Made by a program: the position numbers and the translations under genes | Assembly (NCBI RefSeq): GCF_000149955.1 | Contig: NC_031000.1 | Coordinates: 2,019,178 to 2,083,177 of the forward strand | Direction: 5' to 3' | Source: Fusarium oxysporum f. sp. lycopersici 4287 | Lineage: Eukaryota > Ascomycota > Sordariomycetes > Hypocreales > Nectriaceae | DNA: 64,000 bases | Shown: piece by piece, positions 22,160-31,115 of the stretch | Layout of the letters: the number at the start of each line of letters is the position of its first letter | Position numbering within the stretch: the first letter of the stretch is position 1 | The notes under the pieces: model-generated | Databases searched by the model: none | What the model was told of the DNA's origin: nothing | Seen by the model: the letters and a program-made list of their open reading frames with translations, nothing else

Positions 22160-22935
22160 AATGCAATCAAACAAATTGCCAAACAAATCAAACAAATATC
22201 CCAAAATCTTATTTCAAATCAAACAAATAAATAGGAAAACTTGGATTTGAAATGACATTTGATATATTTGATACAAGATATGAGGTTGGAGATATGATCA
22301 GTTACGCTGATGAGCGTCTCTGCGGATTACCCGGAACCCGATGAATGCTAGAAGCTGCCGAGTGGGCCTCAACCTTCCTTTGTCATCACACTTTCTTGGC
22401 ATACAAGTGTTAAGGAAGTGGCCTTGTCTACACCTAAATCCTTCACAAGTGCACAACAGGCGCCTCAATTTGCGCTTTGCGCAGCCGCAAGCCGCGGCGA
22501 TGGCTTCGTCTACGACGAACCCGCCCGCTGCTCCGGACCCCTTCGATTGGGGGATCCACACTCCCGCCAATCTGAACCGAGGAGCCCGTGCAGCCCTCTT
22601 GCAGAACAGCCCTGCGGCCGTCAACGGCACCATTGGTGTTTCACCCGGTCCCAGGCGGATGGCTCAGACACCATCCTCACCACTCATCGCCGCCACAACT
22701 GCTGCAGCTACGGAAGGAGCTGCACGCGCCAGCCCGTCATGGGTTTTTGAACCGCAGCCAATCTCTATCATTGAGTCAGCCAACGATCTCGAGCGAAAAC
22801 ACATGGAAGAATATAACACTAAGCTGATGGTTTTTCAGGCCTTTTGTGCCAAGTTTGAAGAAGCGGCCCAGCAATTCGCCACCGGACCGCAATGACGTTT
22901 CGCTCAGCAATTTGCCGATAGTTTCCTCGCCATTT
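22160..22935 (+). pseudogene. LINE ORF1 fragment (EKA-like), copy 1
   Basis: Upstream AT-rich sequence (about 22196-22280, with ATCTTATTTCAAATCAAACA and GGATTTGAAATGACATTTGA) and a 5' leader are shared with the copy at 63018-64000. ATG at 22500 opens an ORF1 protein ('MASSTTNPPAAPDPFDWG', then 'NLNRGARAALLQNSPAAV', 'SIIESANDLERKHMEEYN', 'QAFCAKFEEAAQQFATGP'). It stops at TGA 22893-22895, where the other copy has CGA. Homology to copy 2 ends at about 22935, so the rest of the element is missing. This ORF1 type is the one from which fungal 'EKA-like' proteins derive. Confidence 0.65.
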
Positions 22936-23105
22936 GGAAAAGGCTCGAATTTGGTGCTGCGGTCTGTTTCGGCCGGGAAAACAGCTGCCCGGGTCGGGTC
23001 ATTTGGGCGTATACAGCGACTATGATCTCCTTTAATAAAGCTACTGTCATCATAGGTGTTGATAACATGTATCTCTTCTAGAATTGGTGGAGAATTCATT
23101 GATTA
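22936..23105. other. Short non-coding stretch after the ORF1 fragment
   Basis: The sequence after 22935 no longer matches the LINE copy at the right edge. An AATAAA-like word (TTTAATAAAG) occurs at 23031-23040. No gene or repeat end is recognised. Confidence 0.3.
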
Positions 23106-23513
23106 ACGTCCCCCACCCGTGAGTGCAACATACCAGCGAGTGCAACACGATACTGTACAGCTAAAAATAAACTACCCTAGATACTTCAAGTCTACCAAAA
23201 CATTATTTCGCCTTTCAAAAGCATTATTTTTTGGTTTAGTATACATAAAAGTAGATGTAACCTTTTTTTCTATATATTTAAACTAATTGGATAATAAAAT
23301 ACAGGGAGGTACACAGTGCTAATACACTTTTTCTCAATAACATCACAAATAAGTATGGAAACCTTTTTTAAAAAATTATGTTTAATAGCTGATAATATGG
23401 TCACAATATGTATAAGGTTTCTTCTGTTTTGAGCTAGACGCGGAGTTCTGAGAATTATTTGTAAATCTAGATTCTTATACCCTGGTTTTGTTGCACTCAC
23501 GGGTGCGGGACGT
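23106..23513. mobile_element. MITE with 25-bp inverted repeats (pogo/Fot1-like ends)
   Basis: The left end (23106-23130) starts ACGTCCCCCACCCGTGAG and the right end (23489-23513) is its reverse complement with one mismatch. The word GAGTGCAACA is repeated directly inside the left terminus, a layout also seen in the Fot1 element at 31116. The 2-bp flanks are TA and TG, consistent with a TA target site with one later change. No protein is encoded. The AT-rich interior carries nothing else. Confidence 0.75.
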
Positions 23514-23709
23514 TGCTTCAAAATAATTTGTATGGTGTTTTGGCCGAAATTGCTTCATTGAACTAACTTTCCGTACCACGCTTTGTATTATCGTCATGAC
23601 CGGGGTTATATGGGGCGGGGCACGGGATTGAGCTCGTCACCAATGGAATATCTTTTCGTCCCTGCAGGGGTATGGGTTATTTGACTTCGTTACAAATCCC
23701 ATTGTTCTA

Positions 23710-23932
23710 CAATGGGGGGCAATAAGTTTGAATACCGGGCGTGTATCTTTTTAAGCTGCTAGCTTCTTTTAGGTAAGTCCGTGCGTATATATTAGCCTCA
23801 CACGCAGCTTTTAATCATACTGATTGGCTGTCTTAAGCCTTTAAGTGGGACCAGAAGTCTGCTGAGACTTAAACAAGCTAAACAGGGGGTGCCAGTACAT
23901 CAAAAGGTATTCAAACTTATTGTCCGCCACTG
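23710..23932. mobile_element. Tc1/mariner-type MITE, 223 bp, TA flanked
   Basis: Termini of about 27 bp read CAATGGGGGGCAATAAG... on the left and, inverted from the right, CAGTGGCGGACAATAAG...; the inner 17 bp (CAATAAGTTTGAATACC) are identical. TA lies directly outside each end (23708-23709 and 23933-23934). There is no coding capacity. Termini of the CAGTGGCGGACAAT type are characteristic of fungal Tc1-like elements. Confidence 0.8.
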
Positions 23933-23934
23933 TA

Positions 23935-24399
23935 TCCCCCATCTAACATGGGTGCAGTTGATCCTCGACCCTGTCATTCCTTAGTCATTATTATTGTACA
24001 GTTGGGCTTGTGCGAAAAGGGGAGGATCGGTGACGAGGCAAGGGGAGCACTTTTCAAAAAAAAAGTGGGAAGATCTTTGTGGCAGCTGTCAGAAGTAAAG
24101 AAGCTACATAATAGGCAAAGATACTCGAGCGGCATGTCGATAGCTCTTTGCCGGTACAGTAACCGTTGCTCTGCATCTCAATGAGTATCGCGAGAGGAGT
24201 AGAGAGCCGTGCTCCAATAACATGGCGTCATCCTGGACACTCGGCAACCGGCAATTGCGCCCACGCGAAAAACAGTTTTCCAGTGGGAGATTAACATGTA
24301 CTCTGTCCTGATCTGCCGATGCGTATTGATGACCAGAGCCGAAGAAATTACAGGATGTGGTGGAGAGGTGCTAGCGTCTCACCACTCCAAAATAAGATA
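23935..24399. other. No recognised gene
   Basis: A 78-codon reading frame at 23948-24184 resembles nothing I know. The stretch otherwise appears non-coding and ends at the LTR-like sequence. Confidence 0.3.
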
Positions 24400-24590
24400 T
24401 GTAGATTGGCGGCTGGGAATGGGCTCCACTTTTATCACAATATTGTTCTTGTATCCAGAACAGAAGGGGGAATTGAACCAACCCCTCCCTGACAGACTGA
24501 TCAAAGAATCAAGTCGACAATCAATAACATCACCACATTCTGGTCCACACTATGATACACTCACCCCATCGTATTCGTGCGTATCTAACA
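24400..24590 (+). mobile_element. Solo-LTR-like sequence, copy 1
   Basis: This 191-bp segment begins TGTAGATTGGCGGCTGGG and ends CGTGCGTATCTAACA. It matches the solo LTR at 45284-45468 along its length (shared GGGAATGGGCTCCACTT, GACAGACTGATCAAAGAATC, CACCCCATCGTATTCGTG). No target duplication is found for this copy. TG...CA ends and length are those of a small LTR. No internal retroelement sequence is adjacent. Confidence 0.65.
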
Positions 24591-24664
24591 GGTACAAGGT
24601 ATAAGGGTTACATTGCGTTTCTGGTGGTTATTCTTGAGTAGGGAACAGAGGGCTTGGAAGAGAA

Positions 24665-25385
24665 CAGTGATCGGAATGGTCTGGTCTGGACCCCTAGACC
24701 AGACCAGACCAGACCAGTTGCTTACATAACAACCGGTCCGACCAGACCGGTCCGACCAACAAGACCGCCAAGAAATGAGGCTGAAGCAAAATAAAGAGGA
24801 AAGGAAGTATATTTGTCTACTTTACATTGATCTTACTGTCGTCATTCTTATTATCTTAGCTCTCACCATCATCCTCAACAGAGTCATAGCGAGACAGCCA
24901 GTACACAATAGCCTCATCGAAGCTTACCTCACCGTCATGGAGTTGGTCGGTAGAAATGTATTGCTCATACAGATCAGCTGCAGAGGCGGGACCGAAATCA
25001 CGGCAGGGCAGGGGAGGGTGTAAGAGACGTTGACGATAACTATTGTAGCCAATAGGGATGGCAGAATTCGAGCTGCAGACTTTATTACCAACAATAACAT
25101 ATAGTTAAACAGGTTGTTGCACACTATGTTAAGCAATTATTCCCACGTATTGCCTAACAAAAGACAATTGCCCGTGTTATAAAATAAGGCAGAGAACCTT
25201 AGAGGAAAAAGCAGAAAAGACCTGTTCTAACTATGTTGGTCTAAAATGCAGCCACTAGCCGCCATTTGCCTCTTAGCTTAATCTATTTATAGCAGTTAAT
25301 GGTCGGACCGGTCGGACCGGTCCGACCATGGTCTCCAGAAATCACCAAACCGAGACCGAGACAGACCAGACCATTCCGATCACTG
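24665..25385. mobile_element. Non-autonomous hAT-like element with inverted ends
   Basis: The left end CAGTGATCGGAATGGTCTGG (24665-24684) is repeated inverted at the right end (25366-25385). Both subterminal regions carry clusters of GACCGGTCCGACC words, also in inverted orientation. The CAG start fits hAT elements. I find no 8-bp target duplication. The middle holds a short minus-strand reading ('DQLHDGEVSFDEAIVYWLSRY', in two parts), perhaps a leftover of the parent transposase. No complete protein is encoded. Confidence 0.6.
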
Positions 25386-25564
25386 TTCCCGTATCAGCCA
25401 GCACTGACCTTGTTCCCTGAAACAGCCATTCATCATGGATCTACTCAGTAGATGTCATCATAGCAACACCATTAGACTGTTTCACCAGCCTCAGACTGTA
25501 AAAGGCATAAAGAGTGCGAGGTCGTGAAGAGCGAGATCAAAGCAGGAATTTATTACTAACACGA

Positions 25565-25602
25565 AGGTTTATTTCCAGGTTTATTTCCAGGTTTATTTCC
25601 AG
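25565..25602. repeat. 12-bp tandem repeat, three units
   Basis: AGGTTTATTTCC occurs three times in perfect register, followed by AG. It lies 3' of the nuclease-like gene and has no evident function. Confidence 0.9.
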
Positions 25603-25693
25603 AGTTTCGGCTCTGATTATCCCAAAGTCGAGTCACATTGTGAACGGAGCAACATCTGTAATTATCTGCTATATGTTTGCTTCAATACTAGCT

Positions 25694-27201
25694 TCAAATC
25701 TGTCGGTTCTCATCAAGTCCTGCCCCCGTCACCAAGTCCCGTGCACTAGGTTGGCCCATAGCCGGAAGGTATATTTTGTACCATGGCCAGAGCGTCTCTA
25801 TGGCCCAGGTGCGTAGTATTCGCAGACCGGCAATAACCTGGAATACACCAATGATCGAGTGCGTGTTTCCAAATTGAATGCCCGGGAAAACGTTCTATAT
25901 AATAGTCAGCAAAATCTACGGGTCAGAAAGAATATCTTACGTACCGTTCTGTTCAGATGCCTTGTAGTGATAACAAGAGACCAGGTATGCCCCTCCACCA
26001 CAACGCCTGGAATGAAGTCAAGCTCCTTGACAGCTTTTTCTCCGGCTTTTGATATAAGGAATTCCCATTGCGCAGCGTTCCATATACCTAGCTGTTGCTC
26101 TCCCTTCGCAACACCACCACCGTAACGCTTAGTCTCGATACTGAAGGCTATAGGGAGTAACTGGCTGGTGGTCCAATTCAACAATGGCATCCTGTTAGAG
26201 TCAAACCACTGGAGCGGTTCATGGCCTCCTACATCATCATCCTGAGACTCGTGCACTATGCGGATAATGTAATCAACCCGGCTGGTCGGCTCGCTGAAGC
26301 GATGATAACTGAGGTTCATGTTTGTTGTGAAACTAGAAAGGTTAGAGACAGTTTCCCGTAGTTTCATCAAGCGCCATGCTTACCAAGGCAGAAAGTCAAT
26401 CATATCATGGCCTGGTCCGTCTTGCATGTCATGAACAAACAAGTCTAATAAGCGGGAATGCACCAGGTTGTTCCATGCTCCCTCATCTTGCAGCTGGCTT
26501 GCGCAAGTATTTGAATGTTGAGCGATGCGCTGGGCATACCGAACCAAGTCCTTATCACAAGGCCTATCTGCCGCGGTGTCTTGCTCGAAAAACATGTCAT
26601 CATATAATCTTCCCACGCCAACATCTCTGAGGCTCTGATAGAGAGATTTGGGCATGATGGAGCGTCCTCTGTTGACTGCATCAAACTGGTCAATGAGCTC
26701 CTGAACTGCCAGGACGTGATGGCCGAATGGATTCGCCCGCATAAGCTTATGGCCGAGAGGTCCTTCCAGAGGCCACATTTTTATTGGAGATTGAGATCCT
26801 CTGGAGCGCTTGCTACTCCGAGAATACGTGCTGCTGGTGTGAGATGACGCACTGGTTCCTGTGCTTTTCCCTCTTGACTTTTCTTTTCTAGGGTCACCTC
26901 GTGGTGTCTGGTCGTTGTCATTTTCATCGTCAGTATCTCGGTTCGCGTCATCGGCAGCTTGCCGCTTTTTCGGTGTCGAAACTGCCCCTGGCATAGAATC
27001 CATTTCCATCTGATTTAAAGATGCTGGTGGAGATAAGAGTAGTCGGCGTTTTGATGCGCATGAAGGGTCTGAGTCTGACAATTTTCTCCGTTTTGACGAA
27101 GCGTGACTTTTGACTTGGAATGAGGTCTCAGGATTCTGAAAACTAATAGGTATATCTTGAAGCCAGTGCGTGACTTGGCTGATTGTTGTATCGAATCTCA
27201 T
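25694..27201 (-). CDS. PD-(D/E)XK nuclease-like domain protein, 3 exons
   Basis: Exons 26384-27201, 25945-26332 and 25694-25894 (introns 51 and 50 bp, GTAAGC...TCTAG and GTACGT...TATAG) join in frame to 468 residues. The N-terminal third is low-complexity, rich in Ser, Arg and Asp ('SKRRKLSDSDPS', 'TDDENDNDQ', 'SSTYSRSSKRSRG'). The C-terminal part resembles the fungal PD-(D/E)XK nuclease-like domain (PF20516): 'VDYIIRIVHES', the core 'FSIETKRYGG' (E-x-K), 'EQQLGIWNAAQWEFL', 'GHTWSLVIT' and 'QVIAGLRILRTWAIETLWPWY'. An upstream in-frame ATG at 27327 would add 42 residues, but the family usually begins near the 'ISQVTHWLQDI' segment, so 27201 is preferred. It is codirectional with the CHAT gene 0.56 kb upstream. 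Members of this domain family are abundant in accessory fungal regions. Target unknown. Confidence 0.75.
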
Positions 27202-27758
27202 GGGATGTAAGTTTGAGGTGTCGTCGCTGTATGACAATAAGCCTATTCTAATGATGAAGATGATAACAGAATGAGATTGCAATGTTATTATTTTTGGAGC
27301 CTGGTTGTTGGGGTGAAAGGCTGACAAAGCGGGTCTAACTTAGTTCAGTTAGCGTAGTCTCACACTAAAGCTCAAAATAGTTAGCCTGATACCCTACCGG
27401 AATCCGCTAATCTAGAAAAAGAATAAGCTATAGGGTAAGACTAAAATATTTATAAATTAAATTTTCTGCATATAAACCTCTAGGGTCGCTACCGGCCTTG
27501 CCACTTTTCCCCTTGTTACTGCTGTTTTTATTGCTGTTCTGCTTAATCTTGGAAAGTCGTCCCCTATTATCCGAAAAAGCTTCCGAAAAGGCGAAGCAGG
27601 TTAAGGAGTAGGGTACCGACGCTAACGTTGCCGGTGATTTCAGTGGAATTGCTCGTAATACAAGTTGAGAAAATAAATCACTAGGATCCTGATTTATCGT
27701 AGCGTAAAAGTACTCAATTATCTCGTGAGGCAAGTTGTTTCTGTCGCTATTGCAAGAT
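27202..27758. other. Spacer between nuclease-like and CHAT genes
   Basis: A 116-codon minus-strand reading (27428-27778) overlaps the CHAT stop codon by 20 bp. It includes 'EIIEYFYATINQDPSDLFSQLV' in two halves and a Lys/Asn/Ser-rich tail. I do not recognise it; it may be a separate small gene, part of a decayed one, or chance. Confidence 0.3.
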
Positions 27759-30527
27759 TTAAATACCAAAATGAACAAAAGGAATCCAGTTTCCTTCCTC
27801 CTCTCTCAACTCATTGTCAGTAGACTCTACCAATATAATGTCCCGCGACTTGGTGTGATTCCCAACTCCATTAAGAAGCCTCACATTATCTCTCAATTTC
27901 CGCGTAGCCTCATGGAGGCTTCGACTAACACGATCTTCTGTTATTCCCTGCAGCAAATTCCTGTACGTTTCCTCTGCCACGCTCATACTAGCTTGGTCTT
28001 CAATGGGCCATAAAGAACCGATGACGTGGCGAAACCCAGCTAGTTGGTAGGCGGCAACGAGATGAATACTCTCATCCTGAAATCTGGACATAGTAACGCT
28101 ACCTGTCCTGCATGCAGCAAGGAATGCTAAGAATGGGCTCCTTTCGCTCAAGTTCACTTCGAGAAGGCTCTCCACCGTCATTGGATCTTTTTCTTTGTTA
28201 TGAAGTAGCAAGGTGCTGTGTAATGGATTCAACGGATCTTCCATAGCATGACCTGCAAAGTGAAACATGGCGCAGGTTTTGAGAAGCTGGAGGATGCTCT
28301 GCTTCTCCGCCCTGTCATTGCTCAGCACGGTACTTGTAAAACCATTAATTGCAAAAAGATTCTCTATCTTCCGCACTTCCTTAATGGCATAGTGGAGGGT
28401 CGAGCAGCCTGGTGTATTCGACATTCCAATAAGAACAGCATTATCTTTGTTTGGCTGGGGAAGCCAGGAGGAACGTGCTCGGCCTTCCAGAAGCGCTTTA
28501 ATTGAAGAGCTGTATGAAGACACGGCTCGGTCAATCACACTGTCTGCGAAGGGAACAAAGTGACGACCGGCGGCGTGGAACGGCAATCTGCTCAATGCGC
28601 CAGTAGGAATCCACCAGATGCGAGGCACGGATGCGCCAGGCGATGGTAAGCCAATTCCAAGCCCTTCCAAGATTGGGTTGGCGATAGAGTCCCAGAGCCG
28701 TTCAAGGAAAGCCTTGTCTTGTAGACGGCCAAGCGGCACATTCATGTCCTCAAGACTGACTCTGAGATTCATGATGCGGACATTGTCCCGCTCAATGAGG
28801 ATGGCGTCGACACCACTTCGATATTCACTCTGATTGAGCATAATAATAGGCCCATCAGCAGCGGCGTCGAGGATGTTCTGATCACCCGGCGGCTTCAGAA
28901 AGTTCTCAAACCCAGGTTTCTGTCGGATAACACTCAACAGCGCATCAAACTCTTGACTTAGGTGGTGTTGTCCGGGCGAGTTAATTTGGAGTTGATCTCG
29001 AAGCTCGATAAATTGATGGGCCATCTCAGGGTCCTCTCGTTGTAGAGAAGTTGGATCAGTACGTAACTCTGCCACTGAAGAGGCTAACGACCCACGACCC
29101 ATCTCAAGCAACCGGATAACCTCAAAACCGCCTTTCCCAGCGTTCAGAGCAGCCGCGGCGGCGTCAGAACTAAAGCCTGCGACATCATCTTTGCTCAGGA
29201 GTCGCTGCTTATCTGAATTTAGAATTTCACGCATTGAGAGCTTCGGGATAAGCTCAATGGTAGCAATGGCGGCCTCATACGCCGCTAGCCAATTCTGCAT
29301 CTCGCAGCAGAGATGAAGGATCCGCCGTCCAGCCTGAACGCGGTACAAGACCGAAGGGTAGTGAGAGCTGCGGAGGGCTTCCCACGAAAGCTCCAATACT
29401 CTTAAAGCTCCTTCTTTGGAGACTCCTTTCGTATACTGTTCATAGTGCAAAGCACCGAGGAGGTTCTGTAAGTGCGGCCGAATAGGGTGGTTATCGTGAG
29501 TGTATTCAAGTATGGATTCAGCAACACTAACAGCCTCGTTTACGTCGCTGGCCGCATGTCTTTGAAACAGTCGAAGTGCAAGGTTGTAGCCGACCTCGGT
29601 GTTTCTTGCGTCTTTCGTCGGCGTGGTGTCGCGAGCTTCGCGAAGTAATTTTACAGCTTCGTCAAGGTTGTCCTTCTGATCGGTAGCAAAAGCACGTCCA
29701 CCGAGTGCATTTGCGAGAGTACACAGCATTAATGGTCTCCGGGCATCATTCCATTCCATCATTTGCAGTGCCTCTCGTGATATTTGGATAGCGCGGTCTA
29801 TATCTTCAGTAGAGCCTCCCTCGTTCTGCTCGTAACGTCTTTGTATGCTTGCAGCAAGATTGCCCAACCACTCCATTCGACTGGTTTCCCAGTCGGGTCC
29901 ATGCACGGTAGAAATCAAACTTTCCATAATGTTGATCGAACGATCTAGAGATTCCAAAGAACCCGTTAGTTGAAAGAGTTCATCGAGTCTGGCTGCTAAC
30001 GTGTTCAAAGCATGGACCTCCAAGCCAGGCTGCTGCTGGATGGTGCCTATTGGGCTACTCAAAATGAACATAGCTTGTGGAGAAGCAGCAACAGCCTCTT
30101 CACTAAGCCTGATCGACTCATCAAGATCCTTACGGATTCCTTGTTGCCAGTATCGATGCCCCAACGCCTTTGCATAATTGTTCGCTCGATAAGTCAGAAG
30201 AATTCCATCTCTCGCCACAGACTGATCTCTGTAGAGCTCTGCGCTTAGTTCTATCGCTTCTTTTAAAACTTCAACATCGTCGATGATGGGGGAGTTTAAT
30301 AGATATTCGATGAGCTTGTCTGTCGCCTTGATTTGCTCCTCTTCCTCGAATTCGCCAATGCATTTGCAGATATCGATGACATCTTTGATTTCCTGGGGAG
30401 TACCGTCGCCAACAAGCGTTGCAATATCGAGGTCCATGCCATGGGCTGGAATATCTTCTTGATCTTCGCAGACGTTTTGTAAATACTGTAATAACTCTGC
30501 GGAACTGAGGTATTCAACGTTATCCAT
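27759..30527 (-). CDS. TPR-CHAT caspase-like protease protein
   Basis: A single exon of 922 residues. The N-terminal two thirds are helical repeats of TPR type (about 110-480, for example 'DLDESIRLSEEAVAASP', 'DIDRAIQISREALQM', 'NLDEAVKLLREARDTTP'). The C-terminal CHAT domain (about 590-922) has the caspase-fold catalytic pair His760 ('FHFAGHAMED') and Cys806 ('LAACRTGSV'), followed by 'FRHVIGSLWPIED' and the family's terminal 'WIPFVHFGI'. CHAT proteases are related to caspases and separase; in bacteria TPR-CHAT proteins act in conflict systems, and fungal genomes carry many. Substrate unknown. The reading frame is undamaged although the surroundings are full of mutated transposons, which suggests selection. 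It lies head-to-tail with the PD-(D/E)XK-like gene. Confidence 0.88.
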   Translation of the reverse strand: MDNVEYLSSAELLQYLQNVCEDQEDIPAHGMDLDIATLVGDGTPQEIKDVIDICKCIGEFEEEEQIKATDKLIEYLLNSPIIDDVEVLKEAIELSAELYRDQSVARDGILLTYRANNYAKALGHRYWQQGIRKDLDESIRLSEEAVAASPQAMFILSSPIGTIQQQPGLEVHALNTLAARLDELFQLTGSLESLDRSINIMESLISTVHGPDWETSRMEWLGNLAASIQRRYEQNEGGSTEDIDRAIQISREALQMMEWNDARRPLMLCTLANALGGRAFATDQKDNLDEAVKLLREARDTTPTKDARNTEVGYNLALRLFQRHAASDVNEAVSVAESILEYTHDNHPIRPHLQNLLGALHYEQYTKGVSKEGALRVLELSWEALRSSHYPSVLYRVQAGRRILHLCCEMQNWLAAYEAAIATIELIPKLSMREILNSDKQRLLSKDDVAGFSSDAAAAALNAGKGGFEVIRLLEMGRGSLASSVAELRTDPTSLQREDPEMAHQFIELRDQLQINSPGQHHLSQEFDALLSVIRQKPGFENFLKPPGDQNILDAAADGPIIMLNQSEYRSGVDAILIERDNVRIMNLRVSLEDMNVPLGRLQDKAFLERLWDSIANPILEGLGIGLPSPGASVPRIWWIPTGALSRLPFHAAGRHFVPFADSVIDRAVSSYSSSIKALLEGRARSSWLPQPNKDNAVLIGMSNTPGCSTLHYAIKEVRKIENLFAINGFTSTVLSNDRAEKQSILQLLKTCAMFHFAGHAMEDPLNPLHSTLLLHNKEKDPMTVESLLEVNLSERSPFLAFLAACRTGSVTMSRFQDESIHLVAAYQLAGFRHVIGSLWPIEDQASMSVAEETYRNLLQGITEDRVSRSLHEATRKLRDNVRLLNGVGNHTKSRDIILVESTDNELREEEGNWIPFVHFGI

Positions 30528-31115
30528 GACTTTGATAGGATTGTCACCAAGTAACTATTAACAACGGGCTATCGAGAAGACTTTGGTGGAGAGGCAGGTA
30601 CATGTATTAATAAAAAGTAATCACACCATAAATCTTACTTTGAAATGATGTAATTTTCAACCTGTTGGCATTCTTACGTGAGATACCAGCGCTGCAAACA
30701 CATTAGCCACGGCTTGCAGCAGCCCTTCACCCTTGATTGTCCAATTATTGAACTTGATGCTACCCCCTCTCTTAGGGACTGGGCAAAAGTGCAGTCTGCA
30801 GCTATCTGCAAGCAGAGCATTTTAATATCATTTAATTGGCTAATATTTATGCAATTTAAGGCCGTAAACGCCACAGAAACTCAGCCAAGGAGAATCAAGA
30901 ACGCTTGCTGGCCTCAAATGCAGACAGCCTCATTTTCAAGCGATTTAGAAAATAGCTTAGGTTCGTTGGGAAGACTAGCTTCGGCCACAAGACCGAACTC
31001 CAAATAATATAGTAGCCATAAAAGGTACTCTAGCTTGCACTGTGAAGAGGGAGGACTCAAATATACATCAGTACCAGAGTTAATTATATCCCTATTTAGC
31101 CCTCTTCTCTTAGTA
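30528..31115. other. Upstream region of CHAT gene; no gene seen
   Basis: About 590 bp between the CHAT start codon and the Fot1 element. It should contain the CHAT promoter, but I see no distinctive site. A 109-codon plus-strand reading (30678-31007) has no recognisable family. Confidence 0.4.

Noticed and set aside
23000..23105. Copia-type LTR end (TGTTGATAACATG...)
   Set aside because: A TG-start word and a polyadenylation-like signal alone, with no second copy and no matching terminus, are not enough.
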